A DNA stretch of 6,105 bases. It comes from Candidatus Omnitrophota bacterium. GTDB taxonomy: Bacteria; Omnitrophota; Gorgyraeia; JABMQH01. The notes under the pieces are model-generated. The model saw only the letters and a program-made list of their open reading frames with translations. It was not told the DNA's origin and searched no databases. The stretch covers positions 1-6,105 of the forward strand of contig JAPLLL010000006.1 of assembly GCA_026387595.1 (NCBI GenBank), given 5' to 3'. How positions within the stretch are numbered: position 1 is the stretch's first letter; each line of letters opens with the position of its first letter. Of this stretch, positions 1-4,357 are shown in pieces. Made by a program: the position numbers and the translations under genes.

Positions 1-1
1 G

Positions 2-43
2 CTGAGGCGTAGGATAAAGCGGGTGGCAAGGGGTAAGAAATGA
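2..43 (+). CDS. possible 3' end of an upstream gene (basic tail)
   Basis: One frame is open from the window edge and ends at TGA 41-43, giving the residues LRRRIKRVARGKK. The stop overlaps the ATG of the next gene as ATGA (40-43), an arrangement typical of translationally coupled genes. The tail is strongly basic, as cytoplasmic ends of membrane proteins often are. Thirteen codons are too few to identify a product, and an open frame this short can occur by chance, so confidence is low. Confidence 0.22.
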   Translation: MRRRIKRVARGKK

Positions 44-330
44 ATAAAAATCTAAAGAAAATTGTAACAAGAGAAGCGTTGATCATATCCGGCATTATGA
101 TGCTCAGCGTTATGCTTGTATGGATAAGTGTTCCGGCAGGTCATCATTATGAATATTTTTCAACGATTGGTTTAAAAAATCCATATCCCTTTTTTGGCGA
201 TCATATTTTCGCCTTGCTTTATGCGATTGGAGTTCGGTTAGCATTTTTTGGTTATCCTGTTTATTTAGCAATAAGATCTATCGTTTGGGCAATTAGAGCA
301 CTAAAAAAGAAAACACAGATTGAAAAATGA
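40..330 (+). CDS. small two-helix inner-membrane protein, unknown function
   Basis: This 96-residue protein has a short basic N-terminus (KNLKK), a first hydrophobic helix at about residues 13-33 (ALIISGIMMLSVMLVWI...) and a loop with HH and YPFFGD. A second hydrophobic stretch at about 56-87 (LLYAIGVRLAFFGYPVYLAI...) is followed by a lysine-rich tail (ALKKKTQIEK). The positive-inside rule would place both ends in the cytoplasm. AAGGGGT at 28-34 lies 5 nt before the ATG and supports this start. Codon use is visibly more AT-rich than in the genes to the right. Its TGA overlaps another ATG (327-330). I recognise no catalytic motif; it resembles small hypothetical membrane proteins of uncultured bacteria, and no function can be assigned. 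Confidence 0.75.
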   Translation: MNKNLKKIVTREALIISGIMMLSVMLVWISVPAGHHYEYFSTIGLKNPYPFFGDHIFALLYAIGVRLAFFGYPVYLAIRSIVWAIRALKKKTQIEK

Positions 331-377
331 ATAAAAAACAACTAATTAAAGGATTAAGGATTAAGGGGACGTTTTGA
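327..377 (+). pseudogene. 16-codon ORF running into the transposon end; probable interrupted leader ORF
   Basis: An ATG that overlaps the preceding stop (ATGA, 327-330) opens a frame reading MNKKQLIKGLRIKGTF before TGA at 375-377. The last codons lie inside the left end of the RAYT element, which starts near 365. If 365-1012 is removed, the frame continues as MNKKQLIKGLRIKWVGII and stops at TGA 1029-1031, overlapping the hydrolase ATG at 1028. A sister ORF beginning MNKKQLI lies just upstream of the first Cache gene (4320-4355). A 7-bp tandem GGATTAA duplication lies at 351-364. It may be a remnant of a small gene or a coupling leader. No Shine-Dalgarno is evident. Confidence 0.35.
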
Positions 378-400
378 GAATTTAACCCGGATATGTCCCC
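365..400. repeat. left terminal element: GGGGAC-24 nt-GTCCCC
   Basis: GGGGAC (365-370) and GTCCCC (395-400) can pair as a 6-bp stem around a 24-nt loop. Read on the minus strand, the element matches the right-hand element (977-1012) in stem, loop length and much of the loop, including TCC.GGTT near the start and AAAAC at the end. It lies downstream of the transposase gene. Such imperfect subterminal hairpins are the kind of structure Y1 transposases recognise as single-stranded DNA; that role is inferred here. Confidence 0.6.
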
Positions 401-426
401 ATTTTTAATCTCAGATGTGTCCCCCC
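387..426 (+). repeat. 40-bp repeat copy 1, with tandem GTCCCC motifs, at the transposase 3' flank
   Basis: This 40-bp stretch recurs in the same orientation at 2984-3023 with 37 of 40 positions identical (differences at 389, 394 and 412). Within it, the motif GATRYGTCCCC occurs twice with a 24-bp period (around 390-400 and 414-424). It overlaps the left terminal element and stops 8 bp short of the transposase stop codon. It is best read as a REP-like substrate of the neighbouring RAYT. Confidence 0.75.
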
Positions 427-433
427 GAAGGTT

Positions 434-916
434 TTATGTTATACACGCATCTAAAACAGTATTTTTTTCTCCCAGCGCCCTCCACCTATAGCTGCTCCAC
501 TGGTAATCTTCCGGCTTTGGTACTATTTTTGCCCGTATCGGGTTAAATTCTATATAAGAAATCAGGTTAATCAGATAATCACCTTTTAGTACCGCAAAGT
601 TCTTGTACCTATTCTGCCAGAGATGGCCGTTTGTCTTGTATTTGCTGTTAAATTTCATGGCGTATGATTGGTTTAACCCGTGCATGAACGAACTCATTGC
701 TTTTAGCCCGGATGGTGATTCCAACACAATGTGTACGTGGGTGCCCATGAGGCAATACCCGTATATGAGGCAACGGTATTTAACCTTATATTTATGCAGC
801 AGCTGCAGGTAATGCAAGTAATCGGCCTCCTCCCTGAAAACGACTTGTTTTTGGATGCCTTTTGTAATAATATGGTAGCAGGCATTATCGATGAATATCC
901 TAGCGGATCTTGGCAT
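434..916 (-). CDS. REP-associated tyrosine transposase (RAYT), Y1 / IS200-like superfamily
   Basis: The 160-residue protein belongs to the single-tyrosine HUH family that cuts single-stranded DNA at hairpin or REP-like repeats. The N-terminus (MPRSARIFIDNACYHIITKG) matches the usual RAYT opening with its H-I-x-x-(R/K)-G signature. The metal-binding HUH pair is H60 and H62 in LMGTHVHIV, with Thr where many relatives have Asn (PNHVH). The conserved block SYIEFNPIRAKIV (120-132) carries the candidate nucleophile Y121. The closing DYQWSSYRW segment is also typical of the family. Length is at the short end for RAYTs but no domain is missing. AGGAGGTG lies 4 nt upstream of the ATG. The gene converges on the 40-330 gene and diverges from the hydrolase, and GGGGAC-type repeats flank it on both sides. 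It appears intact. Confidence 0.9.
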   Translation of the reverse strand: MPRSARIFIDNACYHIITKGIQKQVVFREEADYLHYLQLLHKYKVKYRCLIYGYCLMGTHVHIVLESPSGLKAMSSFMHGLNQSYAMKFNSKYKTNGHLWQNRYKNFAVLKGDYLINLISYIEFNPIRAKIVPKPEDYQWSSYRWRALGEKNTVLDACIT

Positions 917-920
917 ATTT

Positions 921-928
921 CACCTCCT
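921..928 (-). promoter_or_regulatory. strong Shine-Dalgarno of the transposase gene
   Basis: On the minus strand this reads AGGAGGTG, nearly a full anti-SD complement, with AAAT before the ATG at 916-914. It fixes the transposase start and rules out the longer overlapping minus-strand frame that begins near 954. Confidence 0.8.
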
Positions 929-966
929 ACTATATAGACGCAGGGAGGGGCCATTTTGTTTTAAAT

Positions 967-996
967 ATTTTAAAAAAGGGACAGTTCCAGGTTCAA
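967..996 (-). promoter_or_regulatory. candidate sigma70-type promoter of the transposase
   Basis: On the minus strand TTGAAC (991-996) serves as a -35 and TAAAAT (967-972) as a -10, with an 18-bp spacer. Transcription would start near 960, giving a leader of roughly 44 nt with the strong SD. The promoter lies inside the right terminal element, so transposase expression could be affected by binding at its own end. This is a consensus match only. Confidence 0.4.
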
Positions 997-1012
997 AAGT
1001 GAAAACGTCCCT
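977..1012. repeat. right terminal element: AGGGAC-24 nt-GTCCCT
   Basis: AGGGAC (977-982) and GTCCCT (1007-1012) form a 6-bp inverted pair around a 24-nt loop, the same geometry as the left element at 365-400. It is the inverted counterpart of that element. It lies upstream of the transposase and abuts the hydrolase gene, ending one base before an ATG at 1013 that is not the likely start. Confidence 0.6.
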
Positions 1013-1027
1013 ATGGGTAGGTATAAT

Positions 1028-1867
1028 ATGATACTTCCTAAAGCCAAACGAAATGATGTTGCGCTTTATTATGAGGTCCATGGCAGGGGAGCGCCGCTTC
1101 TGCTGATCGCAGGCCTTGGGTCCGATATTTCAAGCTGGGCAGGCGTCATCAATAAACTTTCGGCGCATTTTAAGGTCATTGCTTTTGATAATCGCGAGGC
1201 CGGCCGCAGCGGGATCTCGGATAAAGAGTATACTATCTGCCAGATGTCTGACGATGCCGTACGGCTGCTTGATCATTTAAAAATAAAAAAGACCCATGTC
1301 CTGGGCCATTCAATGGGCGGCTATATCGCGCAGGAACTTGCTATAGATTACCCCGAGCGGATAGATAAACTCATCCTGGAAAGTACTGCTCCCGTCTCTT
1401 CCAAAAGAAATAACGCGCTCTTCATGGATTTTTACAAAGCGCTTCAGGGGAAGAAAAATTTAGAAGCATGGATCCGCGGGTGGACCCGCTGGTTATTTTC
1501 TACGAAATGCCGCGCCAACAGGGCATTTATACAGGCATTCGTCAAAAACGGGTCAAGATACCCTTATGCGCAGCAGGCAAGCGGTTTTAAGGGGCAGATA
1601 GATGCCATGGCATCGTTTGATACGCGTAAGAGGTTGAGCAGGATCAAAGCCAAAACATTGGTTATTGAAGGGAATAAAGACGCGCTGATCTTACCGAAAG
1701 AGGCCCGGGCGCTTGCTAAAAATATTTCCGGCAGCATTTTCCGGTCCGTAAATGGCATGGCCCACTGCATACACATAGAAAATCCTGGTTTGTTTGTAAG
1801 GATCGTAACGGAATTCTTAATTTCAAATAAGAATTATATGAAGAGCCAAAACCATGACCGAGCATAA
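1028..1867 (+). CDS. alpha/beta-fold hydrolase
   Basis: A 279-residue cytoplasmic enzyme of the alpha/beta hydrolase superfamily (esterase, lactonase or C-C hydrolase type; substrate not predictable). The opening block LYYEVHG (13-19) is the usual first strand of this subgroup. IAGLGSD (27-33) is the oxyanion-hole turn, with Ala where many have His. The nucleophile elbow is GHSMGG with S95, the acid is D218 in EGNKDAL, and the catalytic His is most likely H246 in GMAHCIH. The region around 125-195 forms the cap. I chose ATG 1028 over ATG 1013 because GGGTAGG (1015-1021) gives it a ribosome site, while 1013 directly follows the transposon end with no SD. There is no signal peptide. The insertion has probably cut the gene off from its former upstream partners. 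The 3' end overlaps the next small gene by 14 nt. Confidence 0.88.
   Translation: MILPKAKRNDVALYYEVHGRGAPLLLIAGLGSDISSWAGVINKLSAHFKVIAFDNREAGRSGISDKEYTICQMSDDAVRLLDHLKIKKTHVLGHSMGGYIAQELAIDYPERIDKLILESTAPVSSKRNNALFMDFYKALQGKKNLEAWIRGWTRWLFSTKCRANRAFIQAFVKNGSRYPYAQQASGFKGQIDAMASFDTRKRLSRIKAKTLVIEGNKDALILPKEARALAKNISGSIFRSVNGMAHCIHIENPGLFVRIVTEFLISNKNYMKSQNHDRA
1854..1867 (+). other. 14-nt gene overlap (hydrolase / small membrane peptide)
   Basis: The ATG at 1854 lies inside the last codons of the hydrolase, whose TAA is at 1865-1867, in the +1 frame. A purine-rich GAAGAG (1840-1845) precedes the ATG at a usable distance. Overlaps of this kind usually mean translational coupling. Confidence 0.5.
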
Positions 1868-2030
1868 AGAAAATAAGGACGGGAAAGAATTTTTTATTAA
1901 AGAACCGCTGCAGCGATCTTGCCCCATGGGATCACCTCCGGCTAAGATGTCTCCCCGCGCTATTTTGTTATTTGTAATGTGGGTATTGTTTATACTCTTG
2001 GCGATATATTTTTCTATCAGGAAGTCATAA
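1854..2030 (+). CDS. 58-residue single-span membrane peptide, unknown function
   Basis: The frame from ATG 1854 to TAA 2028-2030 encodes 58 residues. The first ~20 are hydrophilic and charged (MTEHKENKDGKEFFIKEPLQ). They are followed by CPMGSPPAKMSPRA, a single hydrophobic helix at about 36-54 (ILLFVMWVLFILLAIYFSI) and a basic RKS end. The Pro-rich linker, one clean helix and basic end look like a real tail-anchored or bitopic small protein. The ATG overlaps the hydrolase gene by 14 nt, which favours co-translation. A minus-strand frame covers the same DNA but has no comparable organisation. Function is unknown; a membrane tether or regulator near the hydrolase is only a guess. Confidence 0.6.
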   Translation: MTEHKENKDGKEFFIKEPLQRSCPMGSPPAKMSPRAILLFVMWVLFILLAIYFSIRKS

Positions 2031-2048
2031 GAGAAACAGGGCGTTCGG

Positions 2049-2075
2049 CAGAAAGATAGGTTAGGAAAAAAGGCA
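2049..2075 (+). repeat. 27-bp leader repeat copy A
   Basis: This purine-rich stretch (CAGAAAGATAG, then AGGAAA, then AAGGCA) recurs at 3023-3051 in the same order and orientation. About 24 positions match, with a 2-nt length difference. The two copies lie upstream of, and immediately after, the barrel gene. It may be a duplicated 5' untranslated segment or a shared RNA-level element. It does not serve as SD here, since it lies about 48 nt from the GTG. Confidence 0.5.
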
Positions 2076-2081
2076 GTGTTA

Positions 2082-2095
2082 GTGGCAAACGCCAC
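2082..2095. promoter_or_regulatory. GTGGC-AAAC-GCCAC inverted repeat over the -35 region
   Basis: A perfect 5-bp inverted repeat with a 4-nt centre overlaps the -35 position of the proposed barrel-gene promoter. It could be an operator half-site pair or a short RNA hairpin at the end of the upstream transcript. There is no U-tract after it, so a standard terminator is unlikely. Short palindromes arise by chance. Confidence 0.3.
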
Positions 2096-2111
2096 GGCGA
2101 CATGGTATACT
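2083..2111 (+). promoter_or_regulatory. candidate extended -10 promoter for the barrel gene
   Basis: TGGTATACT (2103-2111) is an extended -10 (TGn plus TATACT, five of six consensus bases). The -35 position (TGGCAA, 2083-2088, 17-bp spacer) is poor, as is usual for extended -10 promoters. The start would be about 2118, only some 5 nt before the GTG start codon. Confidence 0.45.
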
Positions 2112-2122
2112 GTATTAATTAA

Positions 2123-2974
2123 GTGAAGAACAAGATAAACCTGTTGATCTGCCTGGGAATATCGGTATTTAGCCTGTCGGTGCCTTTAACGGCATTTGCG
2201 GGCACTGTCGGCAATACAGGGGGCGCCGACACCCTTCGCGGCACAGGTATTTTTTCGCTTAAAAAAACCAGCAATATTCCTATTGAAACCGCAATTGACG
2301 CCGATATTATATTTGCCAGGGACCTTAGCGCCGAAGGCGCGACAAACGCCAGCATCAAAGAGTCGCAGTGGTACATGGTCAGGCTGGGCTACAGGATGTT
2401 TGACCGGATAGAGCCGTATGTGAGGTTGGGCGGGGCGCACCTTAAGGCAAAATGGACGGATTCTGCCAGCGCCCAAAAGATAGAGATGGATACCAGCTCG
2501 GGTTTTGCATGGGGCCTTGGCTTAAAGGCGCTTTTGTTCGACATTAAAAATCCGAGGATAAAAATAATAGGGGACGGCTCTTACCGGACAACGGACCTGG
2601 ACCCGCATAAAGGATATTTTAACGCTGAGGCAACCGGTATAGACAAGAATAATTCAAAATTTGTAATAAGAGAGTGGCAGGTAGCGCTTTTGGCCGCCAC
2701 CGAAATGGACCTGAGCGCGATAAAAGGCCGATCGGAAACGTTGAAGGGATATAAACTGTGCCCCTATGCCGGCGTAAAATATTCGGATGTAAGCGCAAGG
2801 ATCAGGATGGTCGCCTCAGGCGCCACGTATTATCCTAACAATATTGAATCCGATAGAAAATTCGGCATTGTTACCGGCCTTGATCTGACAGGAGATGATA
2901 ACATCGCGGTAAACGTAGAGGGAAGGTTCATAGACGAGACCGCTGTATCAGCCGGGGTATCCGCGTTATTTTAA
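2123..2974 (+). CDS. signal-peptide-bearing probable outer-membrane beta-barrel protein
   Basis: The 283-residue precursor begins MKNKINLLICLGISVFSLSV and has a Sec signal peptide with likely cleavage after AFA (26/27). The mature part alternates short polar and hydrophobic stretches ending in aromatic residues (QWYMVRLGYRMF, IEPYVRLGGAHL, GFAWGLGLKALLF, PYAGVKYSDVSARI, AVNVEGRFI). The C-terminus is ...SAGVSALF, and a terminal Phe on an amphipathic strand is the classical recognition signal for barrel insertion by BAM. Size fits an 8-12-strand barrel. The family cannot be named; a small porin or adhesin-like barrel is possible. The start must be GTG 2123, because an in-frame TAA lies directly upstream (2120-2122) and the next Met is too far in. 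No Shine-Dalgarno precedes it. It reads into the same direction as the decarboxylase-Cache cluster, with the solitary transposon repeat between them. Confidence 0.75.
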   Translation: MKNKINLLICLGISVFSLSVPLTAFAGTVGNTGGADTLRGTGIFSLKKTSNIPIETAIDADIIFARDLSAEGATNASIKESQWYMVRLGYRMFDRIEPYVRLGGAHLKAKWTDSASAQKIEMDTSSGFAWGLGLKALLFDIKNPRIKIIGDGSYRTTDLDPHKGYFNAEATGIDKNNSKFVIREWQVALLAATEMDLSAIKGRSETLKGYKLCPYAGVKYSDVSARIRMVASGATYYPNNIESDRKFGIVTGLDLTGDDNIAVNVEGRFIDETAVSAGVSALF

Positions 2975-2983
2975 AAGCTAATA

Positions 2984-3023
2984 CCAGATACGTCCCCATT
3001 TTTAATCTTAGATGTGTCCCCCC
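2984..3023 (+). repeat. 40-bp repeat copy 2: solitary transposon-end / REP-like element
   Basis: This copy of the 387-426 element matches at 37 of 40 positions, lies 2.6 kb away in the same orientation and has no transposase beside it. The tandem motif is kept: AGATACGTCCCC (2986-2997) and AGATGTGTCCCC (3010-3021), 24 bp apart. The outer GGGGAC that pairs with GTCCCC at the left end of the RAYT unit is absent. It starts 9 bp after the barrel stop codon and contains a spurious in-frame GTG for the next gene. Best read as a non-autonomous repeat mobilised by a RAYT or a decayed remnant. Confidence 0.75.
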
Positions 3024-3051
3024 AGAAAGATAGATCAGGAAAGACAAGGCA
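3023..3051 (+). repeat. leader repeat copy B, upstream of the decarboxylase
   Basis: This is the second copy of the 2049-2075 segment (CAGAAAGATAG, then AGGAAA, then AAGGCA). It begins exactly where the REP-like element ends and runs into the SD of the decarboxylase gene. The REP-like element therefore appears to have been placed at the 5' border of a pre-existing leader. Confidence 0.5.
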
Positions 3052-3057
3052 AAGGAG
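3051..3057 (+). promoter_or_regulatory. Shine-Dalgarno deciding the decarboxylase start
   Basis: AAAGGAG lies 4 nt before ATG 3062. It selects this ATG over the upstream in-frame GTG at 3014, which sits inside the repeat and has no ribosome site. Confidence 0.75.
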
Positions 3058-3061
3058 CGAT

Positions 3062-4315
3062 ATGAAGATAGGGAATCATGAAAAAAGAAGCAGGATGGTT
3101 GTGAGGATCATATTTTTTGCGTTTATATCCGGCCTTTTGTGTTTTACGCAGCTTTTTGCCGAAGAGGTCCAGCTAAAACGCCTTGATAATTTTGCAAGGC
3201 GCATGTATAAAATGCAATACGAAGCGGTGGGATACCCGGTCAACCAAAATACGGATCTTAAAGAATTCTATGAATGGTATCTCAATTCAGAATTATATGA
3301 AGTCTCGATGAATAACGTGGGCGATCCTCAAGAGCCCAGCCTCTACGCTATAAACACGCATGAGTTTGAAAAAGAGGTAATCGATTTTTTTGCCCCGTTA
3401 TACGGATTTTCCAGCCAGGATGCCTGGGGAATAGTAACTATGAGCGGGACCGACGGCAATAATCATGGGATGTATTTCGGGGTAAAGCAGCTCCTGGGCG
3501 AGACAAAAATGCTCCCGATCTGCTATGTTTCAGCAGAGGCCCATTATTCCATAAAGAAGCTCGCGGATCTCCAGAACCTCGAACTTCGGATAATCAAAAC
3601 CGATGAAACAGGAAAGATGGTAATAGGCGAATTTGAAAAGGCCCTGGATCCTTCGAAACCGGCGTTAATAGTGATCGCCATGGGGACCACCTTTAAAGGC
3701 GCGATCGATGACCAGGCGGCGATCGATGAGGTCCTGCGCAGAAAGAAACCGGTTGCGGTATACAGGCACGTTGATGCAGCCCTGTTCGGAGGGTATTTAC
3801 CGTTTACCAGATACAAAGACCTGGTGAACCGGAAGGTGTTTCATTTTGATTCCATCGCGGTGAGCGGCCACAAGTTTTTCGGACTTGACGAGCCGATGGG
3901 AATATTCATCTGCACAAAAAAGACACGTAGTGCGCTTAACCCCTTCAAGGTCAGCTACCTGAACCAAGCCGTGCCAACCATAACGTGTTCCCGCGATGCC
4001 GTCGCGGCCCTAAAATTCTGGTGGAAGGTGAAGAAAACGGGGATGAGTGGCTTTAAAGAACAGGCAAACGCGATCCTTGCCAATGCCCGATATCTGGAGG
4101 CCCAACTCAAGAAGATCGGCTGGCCGGACTGGCGGAATGACTTTTCAAATACTGTTTATTTTCGCCGGCCAAGCGCAGACGTTATGAAAAAATACCAGCT
4201 TCCCCCGGAAGTTGACCCCCGCTTAGGCGGGGACTTGGCGCATATTGTTGTCATGCAGCATATATCTCGTGATGTTATCGACCAGATCGTTAATGATATA
4301 AAAACCTGCAAATAA
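3062..4315 (+). CDS. histidine-decarboxylase-like PLP enzyme (group II) with N-terminal signal peptide
   Basis: The 417-residue protein matches the bacterial PLP-dependent histidine decarboxylase type (Morganella/Klebsiella Hdc, about 378 residues) through the whole catalytic domain. Visible landmarks are GYP (57-59), HEFEKEVIDFFAPLYG (100-115), TMSGTDGNNHGMYFG (127-140), H161 in SAEAHYS (ring-stacking His), GTTFKGAIDD (208-217), D238 in HVDAALFGG (binds the PLP nitrogen), K271 in SGHKFFG (Schiff-base lysine) and GGDLAHIVVMQH (389-400). The expected reaction is decarboxylation of an L-amino acid, histidine being the closest guess; substrate is not proven. The oddity is the N-terminus: KRSR, a hydrophobic run (about 13-32) and LFA|EE, which read as a Sec signal peptide or membrane anchor that cytoplasmic Hdc lacks. 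No twin-Arg is present. It heads a tight run with two secreted Cache proteins and a symporter. Confidence 0.87.
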   Translation: MKIGNHEKRSRMVVRIIFFAFISGLLCFTQLFAEEVQLKRLDNFARRMYKMQYEAVGYPVNQNTDLKEFYEWYLNSELYEVSMNNVGDPQEPSLYAINTHEFEKEVIDFFAPLYGFSSQDAWGIVTMSGTDGNNHGMYFGVKQLLGETKMLPICYVSAEAHYSIKKLADLQNLELRIIKTDETGKMVIGEFEKALDPSKPALIVIAMGTTFKGAIDDQAAIDEVLRRKKPVAVYRHVDAALFGGYLPFTRYKDLVNRKVFHFDSIAVSGHKFFGLDEPMGIFICTKKTRSALNPFKVSYLNQAVPTITCSRDAVAALKFWWKVKKTGMSGFKEQANAILANARYLEAQLKKIGWPDWRNDFSNTVYFRRPSADVMKKYQLPPEVDPRLGGDLAHIVVMQHISRDVIDQIVNDIKTCK

Positions 4316-4319
4316 AAAA

Positions 4320-4355
4320 ATGAATAAAAAGCAATTAATAATTAAATGGGGGTAA
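4320..4355 (+). other. 11-codon leader ORF (MNKKQLIIKWG) before the first Cache gene
   Basis: An ATG 4 nt after the decarboxylase stop opens a frame that ends at TAA 4353-4355, two bases before the Cache start at 4358. Its first seven residues equal those of the interrupted ORF at 327. The flanking DNA also matches (about 18 of 19 bases around ATGAATAAAAA, and ATTAAATGGG). It may be a coupling leader or a decayed small gene. No SD is seen, and the region is AT-rich, which raises the chance of coincidence. Confidence 0.3.
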
Positions 4356-4357
4356 GG

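Larger units (their letters stand above)
365..1012 (-). mobile_element. IS200/RAYT-type insertion unit with related inverted ends
   Basis: The unit is 648 bp and holds a single Y1 transposase on the minus strand. Its ends (365-400 and 977-1012) are related in inverted orientation, matching at about 26 of 36 positions by eye. Each contains an inverted GGGAC/GTCCC hexamer pair around a 24-nt loop. The boundaries are inferred from the outermost hexamers. They are supported by the fact that joining 364 to 1013 rebuilds ATTAAATGGG, which is also present at 4341-4350 beside a similar leader ORF. Y1 elements do not make target duplications, and none is obvious. Because RAYTs usually act on REP-like repeats in trans, the unit may not be an autonomous IS. 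Confidence 0.6.

Noticed and set aside
365..426. Possible CRISPR-like or tandem array of 24-bp GTCCCC units
   Set aside because: Only two direct units are present at each site and there are no variable spacers or cas genes. A REP-like or transposon-end origin explains them.
703..954. Minus-strand 83-codon frame and plus-strand frames over the transposase
   Set aside because: They are shadows of the RAYT gene, which has the HUH motif, the YIEFNP block and a strong SD.
1013..1027. ATG 1013 as hydrolase start
   Set aside because: It directly follows the transposon end with no SD, while ATG 1028 has GGGTAGG and fits the usual family N-terminus.
999..1027. Promoter-like GTGAAA / 17 bp / TATAAT upstream of the hydrolase
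   Set aside because: Transcription would begin near 1034, after the start codon at 1028, so it cannot drive the proposed gene. The TATAAT is probably coincidental.
1823..2095. 90-codon minus-strand frame opposite the 58-residue peptide
   Set aside because: It has no SD or recognisable domain, it overlaps the hydrolase end, and the plus-strand frame has a clear membrane-protein layout.
2031..2122. Rho-independent terminator after the hydrolase/peptide pair
   Set aside because: The only hairpin (2082-2095) is not followed by a T-run.
3014..3061. Upstream GTG start adding 16 residues to the decarboxylase
   Set aside because: The GTG lies inside the REP-like repeat, has no SD and would place charged residues before the signal peptide. 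ATG 3062 has AAAGGAG.
4346..4357. ATG 4346 as start of the single-Cache gene
   Set aside because: There is no SD before it, and the G-rich SD for ATG 4358 would lie inside the coding region.
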